Positions 37,300 through 47,281 of a stretch of 55,210 bases of DNA are shown here, one piece after another. Made by a program: the position numbers and the translations under genes. The DNA is taken from NCBI GenBank assembly GCA_016868295.1, contig VGHJ01000014.1, forward strand, positions 1 through 55,210. Reading direction: 5' to 3'. Positions within the stretch are counted from its first letter, which is position 1; the number at the start of each line of letters is the position of its first letter. This stretch comes from Betaproteobacteria bacterium. Lineage in GTDB: Bacteria; Pseudomonadota; Gammaproteobacteria; Burkholderiales; Rhodocyclaceae. The notes beneath the pieces are model-generated. The model ran no database searches. It saw only the letters and a program-made list of their open reading frames with translations, and was not told where the DNA came from.

Positions 37300-38390
37300 T
37301 GGAACAGGCCGTTCTCGGTATCTTCCAGTGGTTCTGGGGCCTGTTCGGCCTGTGGAATCCGCTCTGGGCGCTGATCCAGCCGGTATGGCCGCTGGTCTGG
37401 GTGCTGATGAAGATCGTGGCGATCATTCTTCCGCTCATGCTGTGCGTCGCCTACCTCACCTTCTGGGAGCGCAAGATCATCGGCTGGATGCAGGTGCGCA
37501 TCGGTCCAAATCGCGTCGGCCCGTGGGGACTGTTGCAGCCGATCGCCGACGGCATGAAGCTGTTCTTCAAGGAGGTGCTGGTGCCGACCGGCGCCAACAG
37601 GGCGCTGTTCTTTGTCGGGCCGGTGATGGCCATCGCCCCGGCGCTGGCGGCCTGGGCGGTGGTGCCGTTCTTCGAGGGCGGCGCGTTGGCCGACATCGAC
37701 GCGGGCCTGTTCTACGTCCTGGCCATGACCTCGATGGGCATCTACGGCGTCATCATCGCCGGCTGGGCCTCCAACTCGAAATACCCCTTCCTCGGCGCCA
37801 TGCGCGCCTCGGCGCAGATGGTGTCCTACGAGATCGCCATGGGCCTCGCCCTCGTGACGGTGTTGATGATCTCGAACAGCCTGAATTTCTCCGACATTGT
37901 GCGCGCCCAGGGCCGTGGCTGGTTCGCCGACCATGGCGCCGGCTTTCTCTCCTGGAACTGGCTCCCGCTGCTGCCGATGTTCGTCGTGTATTTCATCTCC
38001 GGCGTGGCCGAGACCAACCGCGCCCCCTTCGACGTGGTCGAGGGCGAATCCGAGATCGTCGCCGGCCACATGGTCGAGTTTTCCGGCATGGCCTTCGCCA
38101 TGTTCTTCCTCGCCGAATACGCCAACATGATCCTGGTGGCGACGCTGACCTCGATCCTGTTCCTCGGCGGCTGGCTGTCTCCGGTCGATTTCCTGCCCGA
38201 CGGCTTCCACTGGCTGGCGGCGAAGATTTCGTTCTTCCTCTTCCTGTTCCTGTGGTTCCGCGCCACCTTCCCGCGCTATCGCTATGATCAGATCATGCGA
38301 CTCGGCTGGAAGGTATTCGTGCCGCTGACCCTGGTCTGGATCGCCGTCGTCGGCACCTGGATGGTGTCGCCGTTCAACATCTTCAAGTGA
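37299..38390 (+). CDS. nuoH: NADH-quinone oxidoreductase subunit H
   Basis: 363 residues with about eight membrane helices. It links the peripheral arm to the membrane arm and forms the quinone entry channel: conserved [23 protein letters not shown], the [20 protein letters not shown] loop, and [20 protein letters not shown]. The start ATG overlaps the nuoG stop; a GTG directly upstream is in frame but not needed. Confidence 0.98.
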   Translation: MEQAVLGIFQWFWGLFGLWNPLWALIQPVWPLVWVLMKIVAIILPLMLCVAYLTFWERKIIGWMQVRIGPNRVGPWGLLQPIADGMKLFFKEVLVPTGANRALFFVGPVMAIAPALAAWAVVPFFEGGALADIDAGLFYVLAMTSMGIYGVIIAGWASNSKYPFLGAMRASAQMVSYEIAMGLALVTVLMISNSLNFSDIVRAQGRGWFADHGAGFLSWNWLPLLPMFVVYFISGVAETNRAPFDVVEGESEIVAGHMVEFSGMAFAMFFLAEYANMILVATLTSILFLGGWLSPVDFLPDGFHWLAAKISFFLFLFLWFRATFPRYRYDQIMRLGWKVFVPLTLVWIAVVGTWMVSPFNIFK

Positions 38391-38401
38391 GAGGCTGAGC
38401 G

Positions 38402-38887
38402 ATGGGTGCCAAGGACTTCCTTAACAGCCTGCTCCTGAAGGAGCTTTTCAAGGGCATGTCGGTGACGGGGCGCTACCTGTTCGCGCCGAAGATCACGATC
38501 CAGTACCCGGAGGAGAAGACGCCGCAGAGCAACCGCTTCCGCGGCCTGCATGCCCTGCGCCGCTATCCGAACGGCGAAGAGCGCTGCATCGCCTGCAAGC
38601 TGTGCGAGGCGGTGTGCCCGGCGATGGCCATCACCATCGAGTCGGCCGAGCGCGAAGATGGCTCGCGTCGCACCACGCGCTACGACATCGACCTGACCAA
38701 GTGCATCTTCTGCGGCTTCTGCGAGGAGGCCTGTCCGGTCGACGCCATCGTCGAGACACGCGTGCTCGAGTACCACGGCGAGAAGCGCGGCGATCTCTAC
38801 TACACCAAGCAGATGCTGCTGGCGGTGGGCGACAAGTACGAAGCGCAGATCGCCGCCGACCGCGAGCAGGACGCCAGGTTCCGGTGA
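38402..38887 (+). CDS. nuoI: NADH-quinone oxidoreductase subunit I (two [4Fe-4S])
   Basis: 161 residues. Two ferredoxin motifs, [16 protein letters not shown] and [16 protein letters not shown], carry clusters N6a and N6b between NuoG and NuoB. An N-terminal amphipathic region ([17 protein letters not shown]) lies on the membrane surface. Normal length. Confidence 0.98.
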   Translation: MGAKDFLNSLLLKELFKGMSVTGRYLFAPKITIQYPEEKTPQSNRFRGLHALRRYPNGEERCIACKLCEAVCPAMAITIESAEREDGSRRTTRYDIDLTKCIFCGFCEEACPVDAIVETRVLEYHGEKRGDLYYTKQMLLAVGDKYEAQIAADREQDARFR

Positions 38888-38892
38888 CGCCA

Positions 38893-39489
38893 ATGGAATT
38901 CAAGACCGCGCTCTTCTACATCCTCTCGGCGATCTTGGTGCTCGCCGCGCTGCGCGTCGTCACCGCGCGCAACCCGGTGCATGCCGTGTTGTTCCTGGTG
39001 CTGGCCTTCTTCAATGCCAGCGGCCTCTGGCTGCTGCTGCAGGCCGAGTTTCTCGCCATCGCGCTGATCGTCGTCTACGTCGGCGCCGTGATGGTGCTGT
39101 TCCTCTTCGTTGTCATGATGCTCGACATCAACCTGGAGCGCCTGCGCCAGGGCTTCTGGAACAACCTCTGGCTGGGCGGCCCGATCGCCCTCCTCATGGT
39201 GGCCGAGATGATCGCCGTGCTCTCGGCGCGCAGCTTTGGCCCCGAGGCCATGCCGGCGCCCGCGGCCGCGGCCGGCTCCAACACCAAGGCGCTCGGCGTG
39301 GCGATCTACACCGACTACGTTTATCCCTTCGAACTCGCCTCGGTCATCCTGCTGGTGGCGCTGATCGCCGCAGTGGCGCTCAACCTGCGCAAGCGCAAGG
39401 ACACCAAGCAGCTCGACCCGGCCAGGCAGATTGCCGTCAAGCGCAAGGATCGCGTGCGCATCGTGTCCATGCCCTCGGAGAAGGAATGA
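38893..39489 (+). CDS. nuoJ: NADH-quinone oxidoreductase subunit J
   Basis: 198 residues from ATG 38893, five membrane helices. The third helix with the pi-bulge region ([20 protein letters not shown]) is conserved. A periplasmic Ala/Pro stretch (about 115-125) separates helices four and five. It overlaps the nuoK start region (ATGATG). Confidence 0.96.
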   Translation: MEFKTALFYILSAILVLAALRVVTARNPVHAVLFLVLAFFNASGLWLLLQAEFLAIALIVVYVGAVMVLFLFVVMMLDINLERLRQGFWNNLWLGGPIALLMVAEMIAVLSARSFGPEAMPAPAAAAGSNTKALGVAIYTDYVYPFELASVILLVALIAAVALNLRKRKDTKQLDPARQIAVKRKDRVRIVSMPSEKE

Positions 39490-39794
39490 TGCCCAGCCTG
39501 AACCATTTCCTCATCCTCGGTGCCATCATCTTCTCGATCGGCGTGGTCGGCGTGTTCCTCAACCGCAAGAACCTCATTGTCCTGCTGATGGCCATCGAGC
39601 TGATGCTGCTCGCCGTCAACATGAACTTCGTCGCCTTCTCGCATTTCCTCGGCGACATGAACGGGCAGGTCTTCGTCTTCTTCATCCTGACGGTCGCCGC
39701 GGCGGAAGCCGCCATCGGCCTCGCCATCCTGGTCGTGCTGTTCCGCAACCTGCGCACGATCCACGTCGACGACCTGGACAGCCTGCAGGGATAG
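39489..39794 (+). CDS. nuoK: NADH-quinone oxidoreductase subunit K
   Basis: 101 residues from the second ATG (39489) of an ATGATG pair, giving the standard length; the first ATG at 39486 adds one Met. Three membrane helices with the conserved Glu residues in [16 protein letters not shown] and [14 protein letters not shown], which belong to the proton pathway. GGAGAAGGA lies just upstream. Confidence 0.97.
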   Translation: MPSLNHFLILGAIIFSIGVVGVFLNRKNLIVLLMAIELMLLAVNMNFVAFSHFLGDMNGQVFVFFILTVAAAEAAIGLAILVVLFRNLRTIHVDDLDSLQG

Positions 39795-39798
39795 CCCC

Positions 39799-41874
39799 AT
39801 GGACATGCATCCTTACGCGTTGTGGGTCCCTCTGGCGCCGCTCATCGGCGCCCTCGTCGCCGGGCTCCTCGGCGGCCGCATCGGCCGTGCCGGGTCGCAC
39901 TGGATCACCAGCCTCGGCGTGGCGGTCTCGCTGGTGCTCTCCTGGCTGATCTTCAGGGATGTCGATGACGGCAAGATCTACAACGCCGCGGTCTATGTCT
40001 GGGCCATTAGCGGCGGCATCAGTTTCGAGGTGGGCTTCCTGCTCGACAAGCTGACGGTGACCATGATGCTGGTGGTCAATTTCGTCTCGCTCATGGTGCA
40101 CATCTACACCATCGGCTACATGGCGCACGACGAGGACAACTGGCCCGCCGGCAGCCTGGCCGGAAAGAACAGCTACCAGCGCTTCTTCGCCTACATCTCC
40201 CTCTTCACCTTCTCCATGCTGATGCTGGTGATGAGCAACAACTTCCTCCAGCTGTTCTTCGGCTGGGAGGCGGTGGGCCTGGTTTCCTACCTGCTGATCG
40301 GCTTCTGGTCGGTGCGGCCGACGGCGATCTACGCCAACCTGAAGGCCTTTCTGGTCAACCGCGTCGGCGACCTCGGCTTCCTGCTCGGCATCGGTCTCAT
40401 CGCCGCCTACTGCGGCACGCTGAACTACACGGAGGTCTTCGCCCAGGCGCAGAAGCTGGCCGGCACCGGCATCGAGCTGATCCCCGGGCATGCCTGGGCG
40501 CTGATCAGCGTGGTCTGCATCTGCCTGTTCATCGGGGCCATGGGCAAGTCGGCGCAGTTCCCGCTGCACGTCTGGCTGCCCGACTCGATGGAGGGCCCGA
40601 CGCCGATCTCCGCCCTGATCCACGCCGCCACCATGGTGACGGCGGGCATCTTCATGGTCTCGCGCATGTCGCCGCTGTTCGAGCTGTCGCAGGCGGCACT
40701 CTCCTTCGTCATCGTCATCGGCGCCATCACCGCCTTCTTCATGGCGCTGATCGCCATCGTGCAGACCGACATCAAGCGCGTGGTGGCCTACTCGACGCTG
40801 TCGCAACTCGGCTACATGACCGCGGCGCTGGGCGCCTCGGCCTACTCGGCGGCGATGTTCCATCTCGCCACGCACGCCTTCTTCAAGGCGGTGCTGTTCC
40901 TCGGCGCCGGCTCGGTCATCATCGCCTTGCACCACGAGCAGGACATGCGCCGCATGGGCGGCCTGAGGAAGTACATGCCGATTACCTATCTCACGGTGCT
41001 GATCGGCGCCATCGCCAATGCCGGCCTGCCGCCCTTCGCCGGCTTCTTCTCAAAGGATTCCATCATCGAGGCGGTGCGTCTGGCCACCACGCCAGGCGCC
41101 GGCTTCGCCTATGCCTTGATTCTCGCCGGCGTCTTCGTCGGCGGCTTCTACTCTTTCCGCCTGGTGTTCTTCGCCTTTCACGGCAAGGAACGCTTCCGCG
41201 AGGCGCCGGCGCACGACACGCCAGGCGGACACGCGGCACACGAAGCCCACGGGCACGATACCCATGATGGGCACGACAGTCATGGCCATCACGGCCCGGT
41301 GGAGCCGAAGGAATCGCCCTGGGTGGTCACCGTGCCGCTGATCCTGCTGGCGATCCCGGCCATCGCCGCCGGCTGGCTGATCGGGCCAGTGCTCTTCGGC
41401 GGCTACTTCGGCGGGGCCATCTACATCGCGCCCGAGCATCCCGCCATCGCCACCATGGCCAAGGACTTCCACGGCGTGCTCGGCATGATCGCCCACGGCC
41501 TGCAGACGCCGCCGTTCTGGCTGGCCCTGGCCGGCGCGATCTCTGCCTGGTACCTCTACATCGTGCGGCCCGAGTTGCCGGCCGTGATCAAGCGGAAATC
41601 CGGCGTTCTGGCGCGCATTCTCGAGGAGAAGTACGGCTTCGACCGCTTCAACGACTGGTTCTTCGCCGGTGGTGCGCGCCTGCTCGGGCGCGGCCTGTGG
41701 AAGGGCGGTGACCAGACCGTGATCGACGGCGTCGCCGTGAACGGCTCGGCCCGGCTGGTGGGCTGGATATCGTCGATCGTGCGCCTGTTCCAGTCCGGCT
41801 ACATCTACCAGTACGCCTTCTCCATGATCATCGGCGTCTTCGTGCTGCTGACCTTGTGGCTGAATCGCGCTTAG
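39799..41874 (+). CDS. nuoL: NADH-quinone oxidoreductase subunit L (antiporter-like)
   Basis: 691 residues. An antiporter-like proton channel with about 16 membrane segments and the long lateral helix at the C-terminus. Key residues are in FFGWEAVGLVSYLLIGFW (Glu) and MGKSAQFPLHVWLPDSMEGPTP (Lys, His). A His/Gly/Asp-rich loop around residues 472-495 (HDTPGGHAAHEAHGHDTHDG, then more His) is inserted between helices; similar His-rich loops occur in other betaproteobacterial NuoL. Confidence 0.98.
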   Translation: MDMHPYALWVPLAPLIGALVAGLLGGRIGRAGSHWITSLGVAVSLVLSWLIFRDVDDGKIYNAAVYVWAISGGISFEVGFLLDKLTVTMMLVVNFVSLMVHIYTIGYMAHDEDNWPAGSLAGKNSYQRFFAYISLFTFSMLMLVMSNNFLQLFFGWEAVGLVSYLLIGFWSVRPTAIYANLKAFLVNRVGDLGFLLGIGLIAAYCGTLNYTEVFAQAQKLAGTGIELIPGHAWALISVVCICLFIGAMGKSAQFPLHVWLPDSMEGPTPISALIHAATMVTAGIFMVSRMSPLFELSQAALSFVIVIGAITAFFMALIAIVQTDIKRVVAYSTLSQLGYMTAALGASAYSAAMFHLATHAFFKAVLFLGAGSVIIALHHEQDMRRMGGLRKYMPITYLTVLIGAIANAGLPPFAGFFSKDSIIEAVRLATTPGAGFAYALILAGVFVGGFYSFRLVFFAFHGKERFREAPAHDTPGGHAAHEAHGHDTHDGHDSHGHHGPVEPKESPWVVTVPLILLAIPAIAAGWLIGPVLFGGYFGGAIYIAPEHPAIATMAKDFHGVLGMIAHGLQTPPFWLALAGAISAWYLYIVRPELPAVIKRKSGVLARILEEKYGFDRFNDWFFAGGARLLGRGLWKGGDQTVIDGVAVNGSARLVGWISSIVRLFQSGYIYQYAFSMIIGVFVLLTLWLNRA

Positions 41875-41884
41875 GACAAGAATA

Positions 41885-43366
41885 ATGACCGGTCTTCCCT
41901 TGCTCAGTCTTGCCATTTGGCTGCCGATCATCGGCGGCCTGCTGGTGCTCGCCACGGGTTCCGACCGCAACGCCGGGCTGGCGCGTCCGCTGGCCCTGGT
42001 CGTCGCCATTGCCGGCTTTCTCGTCACCATTCCGCTCTACATCGGCTTCAACCCGACGACGAGCGAGATGCAGTTCGCCGAGTTGCGGCCGTGGATCCCG
42101 CGCTTCAACATCAACTACTTCCTCGGCGTGGACGGCATCTCGGTGCTGTTCATTCTGCTCAACAGCTTCATCACGCCTCTGGTGGTGGTGGCCGGCTGGA
42201 AGGTGATCGAGGAGAAGGTGGCGCAATACATGGCGGCCTTCCTCATCATGTCGGGCCTCATGAACGGCATCTTCGCGTCGCTCGACGCCGTGCTGTTCTA
42301 CGTCTTCTTCGAGGCCTCGCTCATCCCGATGTACATCATCATCGGCGTCTGGGGCGGGCCGAACCGGGTCTACGCGGCGTTCAAGTTCTTCCTCTACACG
42401 CTGCTCGGCTCGCTGCTGATGCTGGTCGCGCTGATCTATCTCTTCTTCCAGTCCGGCTTCAGCTTCAACCTGCTCGACTGGCATGCGCTGCCGATTCCGC
42501 TCGAGGCGCAGAAGCTGCTCTTCTTCGCCTTCCTCGCCGCCTTCGCCGTCAAGGTGCCGATGTGGCCGGTGCATACCTGGCTGCCGGACGCCCACGTCGA
42601 GGCGCCCACCGGCGGCTCGGTGGTGCTGGCCGCCATCATGCTCAAGCTGGGCGCCTACGGCTTCCTGCGCTTTTCGCTGCCCATCGCGCCCGATGCCTCG
42701 CGCGAGCTGGCCTGGCTGATGATCGCGCTGTCGCTGATCGCCGTGGTGTACATCGGCTTCGTCGCCCTGGTGCAGGCCGACATGAAGAAGTTGATCGCCT
42801 ATTCGTCGATCTCGCACATGGGCTTCGTCACCCTCGGCTTCTTCATCTTCAACCCGCTCGGCGTCGAGGGGGCCCTGGTGCAGATGATCTCGCACGGCTT
42901 CGTCTCGGGCGCCATGTTCCTCTGCGTCGGCGTGCTCTACGACCGTGTGCACAGCAGGCAGATCGCCGACTACGGCGGCGTGGTGCACGCCATGCCGAAG
43001 TTCACAGGACTGGCCGTGCTCTTCGCCATGGCCAACTCCGGCCTGCCGGCCACCAGCGGCTTCGTCGGCGAATTCATGGTGATCCTCGGCGCGTTGAAAT
43101 ACAACTTCTGGATCGGCGCAGCCGCCGCCACCACGCTGATCCTCGGCGCGGCCTACACCCTGTGGATGGTCAAGCGCGTCCTCTTCGGCGCGGTGGCCAA
43201 CCACCATGTCGCCGAACTGACCGACATCAACGCACGCGAGTTCCTCGTGCTCGGCCTTTTGGCGCTGTGCGTGCTTGGCATGGGCCTCTATCCCTTCCCC
43301 TTCACGGAAGTGATGCACGCCTCTGTGGACAACCTGCTGAAGCACGTCGCCGTCTCCAAGCTCTGA
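41885..43366 (+). CDS. nuoM: NADH-quinone oxidoreductase subunit M (antiporter-like)
   Basis: 493 residues, about 14 membrane helices. Conserved [19 protein letters not shown] (Glu) and [24 protein letters not shown] (Lys, His), then [18 protein letters not shown]. One of three proton-translocating subunits. It lies 10 bases after nuoL and 10 bases before nuoN. Confidence 0.98.
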   Translation: MTGLPLLSLAIWLPIIGGLLVLATGSDRNAGLARPLALVVAIAGFLVTIPLYIGFNPTTSEMQFAELRPWIPRFNINYFLGVDGISVLFILLNSFITPLVVVAGWKVIEEKVAQYMAAFLIMSGLMNGIFASLDAVLFYVFFEASLIPMYIIIGVWGGPNRVYAAFKFFLYTLLGSLLMLVALIYLFFQSGFSFNLLDWHALPIPLEAQKLLFFAFLAAFAVKVPMWPVHTWLPDAHVEAPTGGSVVLAAIMLKLGAYGFLRFSLPIAPDASRELAWLMIALSLIAVVYIGFVALVQADMKKLIAYSSISHMGFVTLGFFIFNPLGVEGALVQMISHGFVSGAMFLCVGVLYDRVHSRQIADYGGVVHAMPKFTGLAVLFAMANSGLPATSGFVGEFMVILGALKYNFWIGAAAATTLILGAAYTLWMVKRVLFGAVANHHVAELTDINAREFLVLGLLALCVLGMGLYPFPFTEVMHASVDNLLKHVAVSKL

Positions 43367-43376
43367 GCCCAAGACC

Positions 43377-44855
43377 ATGATCAACTTCGTCATGCCCGAT
43401 CTCTACCCCGCCTCGGCGGAGATCTTCATGCTCATCATGGCCTGCACGGTGCTGCTCGTCGATCTCTTCTCGGGCGGCCGGCGCTGGCTCACCTACCTGC
43501 TCACCCAGCTCACACTGGCCGGCTGCTTCGCCATCACCCTGTTCACGCTCGACGGGCAGGTGGTGACGACGTTCAGCAACATGTTCATCGACGACCTGCT
43601 CGCCGACTTCCTCAAGCTGATGCTGTATCCGGCCGTGGCGATCGCCCTGGTGTACTCGCGCAGCTACCTGGCGGCGCGCAACCTCGACAAGGGCGAGTTC
43701 CACCTGCTGGTGCTGTTTGCCACGCTCGGCATGATGGTGATGATCTCGGCCAGCCATTTCGTCAGCCTCTACCTCGGCCTCGAGCTGCTGGCGCTCTCGA
43801 TGTATGCCCTGGTGGCCATCGACCGCGACTCGGTGCGCGCCACCGAGGCGGCGATGAAGTACTTCGTGCTCGGCGCCATGGCCTCCGGCATGCTGCTCTA
43901 CGGCATGTCCATGGTGTACGGCGCGACCGGCAGCCTGGAACTCTTCGACATCGGCCAGCGCATCGCGCTGGGCGGCGGCAACAAGACGGTGCTGGTGTTC
44001 GGCCTGGTCTTCATCGTCGCCGGCATCGCCTTCAAGCTGGGCGTGGTGCCCTTCCACATGTGGGTGCCCGACGTCTATCACGGCGCGCCGACGGCGGTGA
44101 CCCTGCTGCTCGGCTCCGCGCCGAAGCTGGCCGCCTTCGCCTTCGCCCTGCGCATCCTGTTCTCCGGGCTCGGCGAGCTGGCCCAGCACTGGCAGCTGAT
44201 GCTGATGATCCTGGCGACGCTGTCCATTGCGCTGGGCAACCTGGCCGCCATCGCGCAGACCAACCTCAAGCGCATGCTGGCCTATTCGGCCATCTCGCAC
44301 ATGGGCTTCATGCTGCTCGGCCTGCTTGCCGGCGTCGTCGGCGGCGATTCGCGCTTCGCCCTGAATGCCTACAGTTCGTCGATGTTCTACGTCATCGCCT
44401 ACGTGCTGATGAGCCTGGGCGCATTCGGCATGATCATGCTGCTGTCGCGCGCCGGCTTCGAGGCGGAGAACATCGAGGACTTCAAGGGGCTGAACAAGCG
44501 CAGCCCCTGGTTTGCCGCCATCATGATGATCCTCATGTTTTCCATGGCGGGCATGCCGTTCTTCGTCGGCTTCTTCGCCAAGTTCGCCGTGCTGCAGGCG
44601 GTGGTCTTTGCCGGACATGTCTGGCTGGCGGTCTTTGCCGTCCTGTTCTCGCTCGTCGGCGCCTTCTACTACCTGCGCGTGGTGAAGGTCATGTACTTCG
44701 ACGCGCCGACGGACCTGGCGCCGCTCGAGGCTCCGCGCGACATGCGCATCCTGCTGTCGATCAACGGCCTGGCCGTCGCGCTGCTCGGCCTGCTGCCGCA
44801 GGGGCTGCTCGAGTATTCCATCATCACGACCTACGCTTACCTGATCGGCGGCTGA
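43377..44855 (+). CDS. nuoN: NADH-quinone oxidoreductase subunit N (antiporter-like)
   Basis: 492 residues, about 14 membrane helices. [17 protein letters not shown] carries the conserved Glu, and [21 protein letters not shown] the Lys and His, with [20 protein letters not shown]. Last gene of the operon. The 23 bases to the next, convergent gene hold no visible terminator. Confidence 0.98.
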   Translation: MINFVMPDLYPASAEIFMLIMACTVLLVDLFSGGRRWLTYLLTQLTLAGCFAITLFTLDGQVVTTFSNMFIDDLLADFLKLMLYPAVAIALVYSRSYLAARNLDKGEFHLLVLFATLGMMVMISASHFVSLYLGLELLALSMYALVAIDRDSVRATEAAMKYFVLGAMASGMLLYGMSMVYGATGSLELFDIGQRIALGGGNKTVLVFGLVFIVAGIAFKLGVVPFHMWVPDVYHGAPTAVTLLLGSAPKLAAFAFALRILFSGLGELAQHWQLMLMILATLSIALGNLAAIAQTNLKRMLAYSAISHMGFMLLGLLAGVVGGDSRFALNAYSSSMFYVIAYVLMSLGAFGMIMLLSRAGFEAENIEDFKGLNKRSPWFAAIMMILMFSMAGMPFFVGFFAKFAVLQAVVFAGHVWLAVFAVLFSLVGAFYYLRVVKVMYFDAPTDLAPLEAPRDMRILLSINGLAVALLGLLPQGLLEYSIITTYAYLIGG

Positions 44856-44878
44856 GCCGGCCGCCGCCTTCTACCCCG

Positions 44879-45334
44879 TCAGGCCGCGCCGGCGTACTCC
44901 GCCTTGGCGGCGCGCGCCGCCCGTGCCTCGTCCGGCGCATAGGCCTTGCCCGACCAGAGCATGCGATAGGCGATTTCCTCGTTGCCGTTTTCGCACAGTT
45001 CCAGCACTTGCCTGAACAGCGGTTGGACGGTAGCGCTGCGGTGCGAAGCTTCGTGCTCGGCGAAGCTGCGCCAGAAGGTCACGATCAGCGCCTCGCGTTC
45101 CTTCAGCGGACTCTCGACCGCCTGTCCGACCGTGCTGCCCTCGTTGGAGATCATGCCGGTGTTCAGCGCGACGAAGCCGCCGACGAAGCCGGTGTCGGAA
45201 TGGTAGGTTTTCACGTTTTCGCAGAGCAGGGCGACCCGCTCCTCGAGATCGTCGACGCTATACTCGGGCTTCAGCAGCACGCGATTGATCGTCACCACGC
45301 CGTCGTCGTTGAAGCCGGGAATGAATCCGGACAT
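44879..45334 (-). CDS. Uncharacterised protein, possible dimeric alpha/beta-barrel (ABM-like) fold
   Basis: 151 residues, no signal peptide or membrane segment. The sequence has the short-strand/long-helix rhythm of antibiotic-biosynthesis-monooxygenase-like proteins: VVTINRVLLKPEYSVDDLEE, then AVESPLKEREALIVTFWRSFAEHEASHRS. The fold assignment is weak and no catalytic residues can be named. The C-terminus is Ala-rich. It is convergent with nuoN and divergent from the Nudix gene, with two palindromes in the shared upstream region. Confidence 0.6.
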   Translation of the reverse strand: MSGFIPGFNDDGVVTINRVLLKPEYSVDDLEERVALLCENVKTYHSDTGFVGGFVALNTGMISNEGSTVGQAVESPLKEREALIVTFWRSFAEHEASHRSATVQPLFRQVLELCENGNEEIAYRMLWSGKAYAPDEARAARAAKAEYAGAA

Positions 45335-45351
45335 ACCTGTGCCTCCGTTGA

Positions 45352-45367
45352 GTTAATCAGGATTAAC
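45352..45367. promoter_or_regulatory. Palindrome in the divergent spacer (operator candidate)
   Basis: GTTAATC, 2 bases, GATTAAC: a perfect 7-bp inverted repeat, 18 bases upstream of the minus-strand gene start. A second perfect repeat (GACTA, ATA, TAGTC) lies at 45376-45388. The spacer is AT-rich compared with its surroundings and includes TAATAT/TATAGT boxes. Confidence 0.45.
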
Positions 45368-45375
45368 TGATAGTG

Positions 45376-45388
45376 GACTAATATAGTC
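45376..45388. promoter_or_regulatory. Second palindrome in the same divergent spacer
   Basis: GACTA, ATA, TAGTC: a perfect 5-bp inverted repeat that overlaps -10-like sequences (TAATAT, TATAGT). It could be an operator or simply a promoter core shared by both directions. Confidence 0.35.
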
Positions 45389-45426
45389 GGAAATTGGTTC
45401 GGCTCATGATAAATCAAGAAAACCCA

Positions 45427-45999
45427 ATGCAAGACAATCACTTGCGTGAGTCCGGCGTAGCCAGGGAAGAGGTTTTCTCGGGGAAGCTGCTGCAAGTGCG
45501 GTGCGACACCGTACGGCTGCCCGACGGCAAGCAGGCCACCCGCGAGTTTGTCGTCCATCCCGGCGCTGTGGTGATGATCGCCGAGTTGCCCAACGGCAAG
45601 CTGCTCTTCGAACGCCAGTTTCGCTACCCGCTCGACCGCGTCTTTCTCGAACTGCCGGCCGGCAAGATCCATCCGGGCGAGGACATCCTGCTTACTGCAC
45701 GGCGCGAACTGCAGGAGGAGACCGGCTACGTGGCGGCAGACTGGCATTATCTCGGGGTGATCCACCCTTGCATCGGTTATTCCGACGAGCGCATCGAGAT
45801 TTTCTTCGCGCGCGGACTGTCCCATGTCGGGCATGCACTCGACGACGGCGAATTCCTGGAAGTGCTTGAGTTCGATCTGGCCGAGGCACTGGAGGCGGTG
45901 CGCGATGGACGCCTGACCGACGGCAAGAGCGTGGCCGGCCTGCTCTGGGCCGAGCGGGTGCTCGATGGCCGCTGGCAATTGTCCGAGCCGCTTAAATAA
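45427..45999 (+). CDS. Nudix hydrolase, ADP-ribose pyrophosphatase type
   Basis: 190 residues from ATG 45427; an ATG seven codons earlier (45406) is possible and neither has a strong ribosome site. The Nudix box G-x5-E-x7-REL-x-EE-x-G is complete in GKIHPGEDILLTARRELQEE followed by TGY. The N-terminal part (EEVFSGKLLQVRCDTVRLPD, TREFVVHPGAVVMIAEL) is typical of ADP-ribose/nucleoside-diphosphate-sugar hydrolases of the NudF class. Exact substrate inferred only. Confidence 0.9.
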   Translation: MQDNHLRESGVAREEVFSGKLLQVRCDTVRLPDGKQATREFVVHPGAVVMIAELPNGKLLFERQFRYPLDRVFLELPAGKIHPGEDILLTARRELQEETGYVAADWHYLGVIHPCIGYSDERIEIFFARGLSHVGHALDDGEFLEVLEFDLAEALEAVRDGRLTDGKSVAGLLWAERVLDGRWQLSEPLK

Positions 46000-46001
46000 T
46001 C

Positions 46002-46019
46002 AGTATTTCAGCAAATACT
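46002..46019. promoter_or_regulatory. Palindrome upstream of the sensor kinase
   Basis: AGTATTT, CAGC, AAATACT: a perfect 7-bp inverted repeat, starting 2 bases after the Nudix stop and about 50 bases before the kinase ATG. The right arm overlaps TACTTAT, which fits the NarL heptamer TACYYMT. It may be an operator for autoregulation or the 3' hairpin of the Nudix message. Confidence 0.4.
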
Positions 46020-46069
46020 TATGACGTGTAGAATCGTGCAACGGGTTGGTGGCCAGGCGGAGAAGTAGC

Positions 46070-47281
46070 ATGAAGCAGTGCAGCCCTACGCTGCAGCAGA
46101 CCGAAGGCGATACGCGCAAGGAGGAGGGCGGCAAGGAGGCCGGCCGAATCCAGGCCCTGCGCGTGCTGTCCGAAGTGACCACCACGCTCGCCTCGGAATA
46201 CGACCTCGAAGCGCTGCTCAATCGCTTCCTCGGCATGATGGTGCGCCTCTCCGGCGCGAGCGGCGGCATCGTGCGGGTTCTGGCCAGCGACGGCAGGCAT
46301 CTGCGCCTTGCGGCTTCCCTCGGCCTGCCGCCCGAAATGGTCGAACAGGAACGGCTGGTCGACATCGACTGCGGCGTGTGCGGCGCCGCCCTGCGCAGCG
46401 ACGAGATCCGGCAGACGCGCGACCTGAAGCCCTGCATCGCGCGCACCGGCCAGGCCTTCTTCGGCCAGTGCCGCTCGATGGTCGTCGTGCCGCTCGAGCA
46501 CAACGGGCGGCTGCTCGGCGCCTACAACCTCTACATGACCGAGGAGAGGCCGATCCCCGAGGAGGTGTCGCTGCTCTTCTGCACCATCAGCGAGCACCTT
46601 GCCATGGCCGTGGAGAATTCGCGCCTGATGCAGGAAAACCTGCGCATGACGCTGATGAGCGAGCGGCAGATGATGGCCAACGAGGTGCACGACTCTCTGG
46701 CCCAGACCATGGCCTACATGAAGATGCGCGTCGAGCTCCTGCGCGAGGCCCTGCTGCAGTACGAGAGCGGCAAGGCGCTGAAGTACTCCGGCGACATCCA
46801 GCAGGCGCTCGACGAGGCCTATGCCAGCCTGCGTGCGCTGCTCACCCAGTTCCGCAATCGCATGGACCCGCTCGGGATCGAGCATGCCCTCAAGGAGCTT
46901 GCCGCCGGCTACTTCGACCGCACCGGCGTGAAGCTGGAATTCGAGAACCGGATCCCCGACCTGAACCTCTCGGTCGACCAGGAAGTGCAGGTCTTTCACA
47001 TCCTGCAGGAGGCGCTATCGAACGTCGCCCGCCACTCCGGCGCGAAGAACGCCTGGCTGACGCTCGAGGTGGCCGACGACCAGTATGCCTTCACCGTCGA
47101 GGACGACGGTCGCGGTGTCTTCGTCATGGGCGCCACGCCCGACCTGCGCCATCATTTCGGCATCAGCATCATGAGCGAGCGCGCCCAGCGCCTGAACGGC
47201 AACATCGAGATCGCCAACCGGTCGCAGGGCGGTGCCCGCCTGCGCCTGCTGGTGCCGACTCGCCCGGAGAGGGCCGCGTGA
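46070..47281 (+). CDS. NarX-family sensor histidine kinase with a Cys-rich GAF domain, soluble
   Basis: 403 residues from ATG 46070 (GGAG 7 bases upstream). No membrane helices. The GAF domain (about 40-185) contains four Cys, at about 101, 104, 122 and 134 (DIDCGVCGAALRS, KPCIARTG, FGQCRS). The HisKA_3 dimerisation helix has His207 in ANEVHDSLAQTMAYMKMR, followed by a HATPase domain (FHILQEALSNVARHSG as the N box, VEDDGRGVF as the G1 box). The stop overlaps the response-regulator GTG. The signal is unknown; a redox or iron-sulfur role for the Cys set is only an inference. Confidence 0.9.
   Translation: MKQCSPTLQQTEGDTRKEEGGKEAGRIQALRVLSEVTTTLASEYDLEALLNRFLGMMVRLSGASGGIVRVLASDGRHLRLAASLGLPPEMVEQERLVDIDCGVCGAALRSDEIRQTRDLKPCIARTGQAFFGQCRSMVVVPLEHNGRLLGAYNLYMTEERPIPEEVSLLFCTISEHLAMAVENSRLMQENLRMTLMSERQMMANEVHDSLAQTMAYMKMRVELLREALLQYESGKALKYSGDIQQALDEAYASLRALLTQFRNRMDPLGIEHALKELAAGYFDRTGVKLEFENRIPDLNLSVDQEVQVFHILQEALSNVARHSGAKNAWLTLEVADDQYAFTVEDDGRGVFVMGATPDLRHHFGISIMSERAQRLNGNIEIANRSQGGARLRLLVPTRPERAA

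Noticed and set aside
41215-41310. His-rich stretch in NuoL as a possible metal-sensing insertion
   Set aside because: Similar His/Asp/Gly-rich loops occur in other betaproteobacterial NuoL proteins; nothing here makes it special.
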